Position numbers and translations under genes: made by a program. This document shows positions 62,554 to 64,000 of a stretch of 64,000 nt of DNA, one piece after another (position 1 is the first letter of the stretch; each line of letters opens with the position of its first letter). This stretch comes from Paraburkholderia fynbosensis (GTDB taxonomy: Bacteria > Pseudomonadota > Gammaproteobacteria > Burkholderiales > Burkholderiaceae). The notes under the pieces were generated by a model that was not told the DNA's origin, searched no databases, and worked only from the letters and a program-made list of their open reading frames with translations. Location of the stretch: contig NZ_CADIKI010000023.1 in the NCBI RefSeq assembly GCF_902859935.1, forward strand, positions 62,001 to 126,000, in the 5' to 3' direction.

Positions 62554-62832
62554 ATGGTGCAGATCACTTTCCTGAGCAATGGCGGCAAGACCGTCGAAGC
62601 GCCCGTCAATAGCAACCTGTTGCGCGTGTCGCTGCGCGAGCAGGGCGGCATTCCGTTCAAATGCGGCGGCGGCCTGTGTGGGACCTGCAAGTGCAAGGTC
62701 GAAGCAGGCCGCGAACATACCGACGACGTCAAGCAGAAGGAGCGTCGTCACCTGAGCGCCGAGGAACTGGCGAGCGGCTACCGGATGGCTTGCCAGACTT
62801 TCGTCAATGGCAATGTGAGCGTGTCATGGTGA
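62554..62832 (+). CDS. Second [2Fe-2S] ferredoxin
   Basis: The 92-residue protein is a short plant-type ferredoxin: PFKCGGGLCGTCKCKVE (C-x4-C-x2-C) and RMACQTF for the fourth ligand. The QKERRHLSAEELASGYRMAC segment is typical of ferredoxins in hydroxylase clusters. Its cluster surroundings differ from the ferredoxin at 61870, so the two may serve different partners or form a relay. Its last seven bases overlap the start of the hydrolase gene, so they are translated together. Confidence 0.92.
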   Translation: MVQITFLSNGGKTVEAPVNSNLLRVSLREQGGIPFKCGGGLCGTCKCKVEAGREHTDDVKQKERRHLSAEELASGYRMACQTFVNGNVSVSW

Positions 62833-63773
62833 GCCGCGAGGACGACTCCGCGTTCGCGCCGTTCGGCCCGCTCGCTCCGGAGCAGCGTGAGCACATGCTC
62901 GCGCTGGGGCCGCGCTGGAATGACGACATCATCGCGAACCGCAAGGCGGTGATCGACTGCTACACGCCGCTCGTGATGGCCGCGCCGATGGACAAAACGC
63001 GCGTCGAACGTGAGCTTGCGTATGGCGTGCATCCGCGTCAGGTGCTCGACGTGTTCGAGCCGCTCGACACACCTGCCGATACCCCGCGCGAAGCCGTGCT
63101 GTTCGTGCATGGCGGGGCATTCGTGCGCGGCAGCAAAAGCGTGAACGGCGCGATCTACGACAACGTGTGTCACTGGTTTGCGCGTCAGGGCTTCGTCGCG
63201 GTGAACGTCGAATACCGTCTCGCGGACGAAGCGCCGTGGCCGGGCGGCGCGCAGGACGTCGCCAGCGCGCTCGGCTGGCTGCGCGAACATGCTGCGCGCT
63301 GGCGCATCGACCCCGCGCGCATCTTCGTGATCGGGCATTCGGCGGGCGGCGCGCACGCGGCGAGCTGCCTGTTCGATCCGACGCTTGCGGACGCTGTAAG
63401 ACCGCGCGATGTGGCCGGTCTCGTGCTGATCAGCGCGCGTCTCTTTGCCGACGTCGATCCACGTAATCCGAACGCGGGCCCGGTGCGCGCCTATTTCGGC
63501 GCGGACGAATCGCGCTACGCCGAGCGCTCGCCGCTCACACACGCGGCTCGCTGCGATGTACCGGTGATGATCGCGGTGGCCGAATACGAAAACCGCTTTC
63601 TCGACGACTACGGCGCCGCGTTCTTTATCGAACTGCTGCGCCATCGCGGCGTGCCGCCGCGTTTCGTGCAGATGCGCGGCCACAATCACACTTCGATCGT
63701 CGCGCATTTCAATTCCGGCGAGGAGTATCTGGGACGCGAAATTCTCGCGTTCATCGCGTCGGCGCCGCGTTGA
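62826..63773 (+). CDS. Alpha/beta hydrolase (HSL/kynurenine formamidase-like)
   Basis: The 315-residue protein has the oxyanion motif LFVHGGAFVRG, nucleophile elbow GHSAGGAHA (catalytic serine), an acidic residue in the AVAEYENRFLDDY region and the histidine in GHNHTS. The layout resembles arylformamidases (KynB-like BNA7 type) and carboxylesterases of the hormone-sensitive lipase group. It hydrolyses an ester or amide of the pathway in the cytoplasm. The start is ATG 62826, overlapping the previous stop; GTG 62829 is one codon later. It ends the run; the regulator follows 126 bp downstream. Confidence 0.9.
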   Translation: MVSREDDSAFAPFGPLAPEQREHMLALGPRWNDDIIANRKAVIDCYTPLVMAAPMDKTRVERELAYGVHPRQVLDVFEPLDTPADTPREAVLFVHGGAFVRGSKSVNGAIYDNVCHWFARQGFVAVNVEYRLADEAPWPGGAQDVASALGWLREHAARWRIDPARIFVIGHSAGGAHAASCLFDPTLADAVRPRDVAGLVLISARLFADVDPRNPNAGPVRAYFGADESRYAERSPLTHAARCDVPVMIAVAEYENRFLDDYGAAFFIELLRHRGVPPRFVQMRGHNHTSIVAHFNSGEEYLGREILAFIASAPR

Positions 63774-63821
63774 CCGCGCACGTTGTATGACGGCGCGCAG
63801 CACATTCGCGTTTCGTATCAT

Positions 63822-63834
63822 GTCTACAGTCTAC
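63822..63834. promoter_or_regulatory. GTATAC-type operator upstream of the terminal GntR gene
   Basis: GTCTAC-A-GTCTAC is the sixth copy and is 65 bp before the GntR start. It suggests that this regulator controls its own gene and is the protein that binds all six sites. Confidence 0.55.
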
Positions 63835-63899
63835 GAAAACCCTGGCGCTGCTAGAATTGCGCCAACAGTTGGAGCAACGGTCAGACGTGGAGAGTCAAC

Positions 63900-64000
63900 A
63901 TGGTGCGGGGAGCCATCAGCGCAAACGGGCGTGAGCCGATCATGCACAAGCAGCTTTCGGAGCTGGTGATCGCCCGCTTGCGCGAGTCGATCACAACGGG
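63900..64000 (+). CDS. GntR-family regulator, N-terminus only (cut by window end)
   Basis: Only the first 33 residues are visible. After a short arginine-containing lead, MHKQLSELVIARLRESITTG is the beginning of a GntR/FadR winged helix (consensus with a leucine-rich first helix and IxxGxL). A start at 63942 (MHKQLSE) is also possible; the ATG at 63900 follows GGAGAG. The gene continues beyond the window. Its position next to a GTATAC-type site makes it the candidate regulator of the whole 49.9-63.8 kb cluster. Confidence 0.8.
   Translation, partial: MVRGAISANGREPIMHKQLSELVIARLRESITT

Overview
The window is high-GC DNA with short intergenic spacers and family repertoires (class II UvrA-like protein, OmpC-type porin, many LysR/GntR/AraC regulators, molybdenum hydroxylases, a tandem glycine riboswitch) typical of a Burkholderia/Paraburkholderia/Caballeronia-type betaproteobacterium. 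That assignment is inference from gene content only. No rRNA, tRNA, CRISPR array or phage module was seen. It reads as an accessory catabolic region of a soil or plant-associated strain.

Layout. 1-7 kb: the 3' part of a class II UvrA, a LysR regulator with a palindrome against its start codon, an orphan TRAP solute receptor closed by a strong terminator, and a Bcr/CflA exporter. 7.9-11.7 kb: a three-subunit molybdenum aldehyde oxidoreductase of PaoABC type. 11.8-24.4 kb: a patchwork with an MFS relic, katG behind an 11-bp-periodic OxyR-like repeat, a SapC-family protein, a convergent pair of paralogous response regulators (one cut off and joined to a glycosyltransferase-like fragment), an IS3 relic, an XRE/MmyB-type regulator beside an SDR, an FCD-regulator relic, a lipoprotein RNase-fold protein lacking its catalytic residues, and a VOC protein. 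24.7-34.6 kb: a seven-gene hydantoinase/ABC-importer operon showing decay (amber codon in the receptor, lost permease start, truncated SDR), its divergent GntR regulator, a hydantoin-racemase-like gene, and a glycine-riboswitch-controlled D-amino acid dehydrogenase. 36.5-40.3 kb: a two-subunit Tat-exported molybdenum hydroxylase with a divergent AraC regulator. 40.6-49.2 kb: an MFS/LysR/class II aldolase group and a lyase-DctA-fumarase cassette with a divergent UTRA regulator.

49.9-64 kb is the most coherent and least explained unit. Amidase, MFS importer, porin, heme-oxygenase-like di-iron protein (HDO), aldehyde dehydrogenase, GlcG/HbpS protein, ferredoxin reductase, a membrane transporter, TerC, an ornithine-cyclodeaminase homologue, two small [2Fe-2S] ferredoxins around an unknown 99-residue protein, an alpha/beta hydrolase and the start of a GntR regulator are linked by six copies of a 13-bp inverted repeat (GTATAC-N-GTATAC and variants). 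It reads as one regulon: outer-membrane entry (porin), uptake (MFS), C-N and ester/amide hydrolysis (amidase, hydrolase), oxygenation by the HDO with electrons passed from NAD(P)H through the reductase and ferredoxins, then aldehyde oxidation. I know of no described pathway with this composition, and the substrate is unknown.
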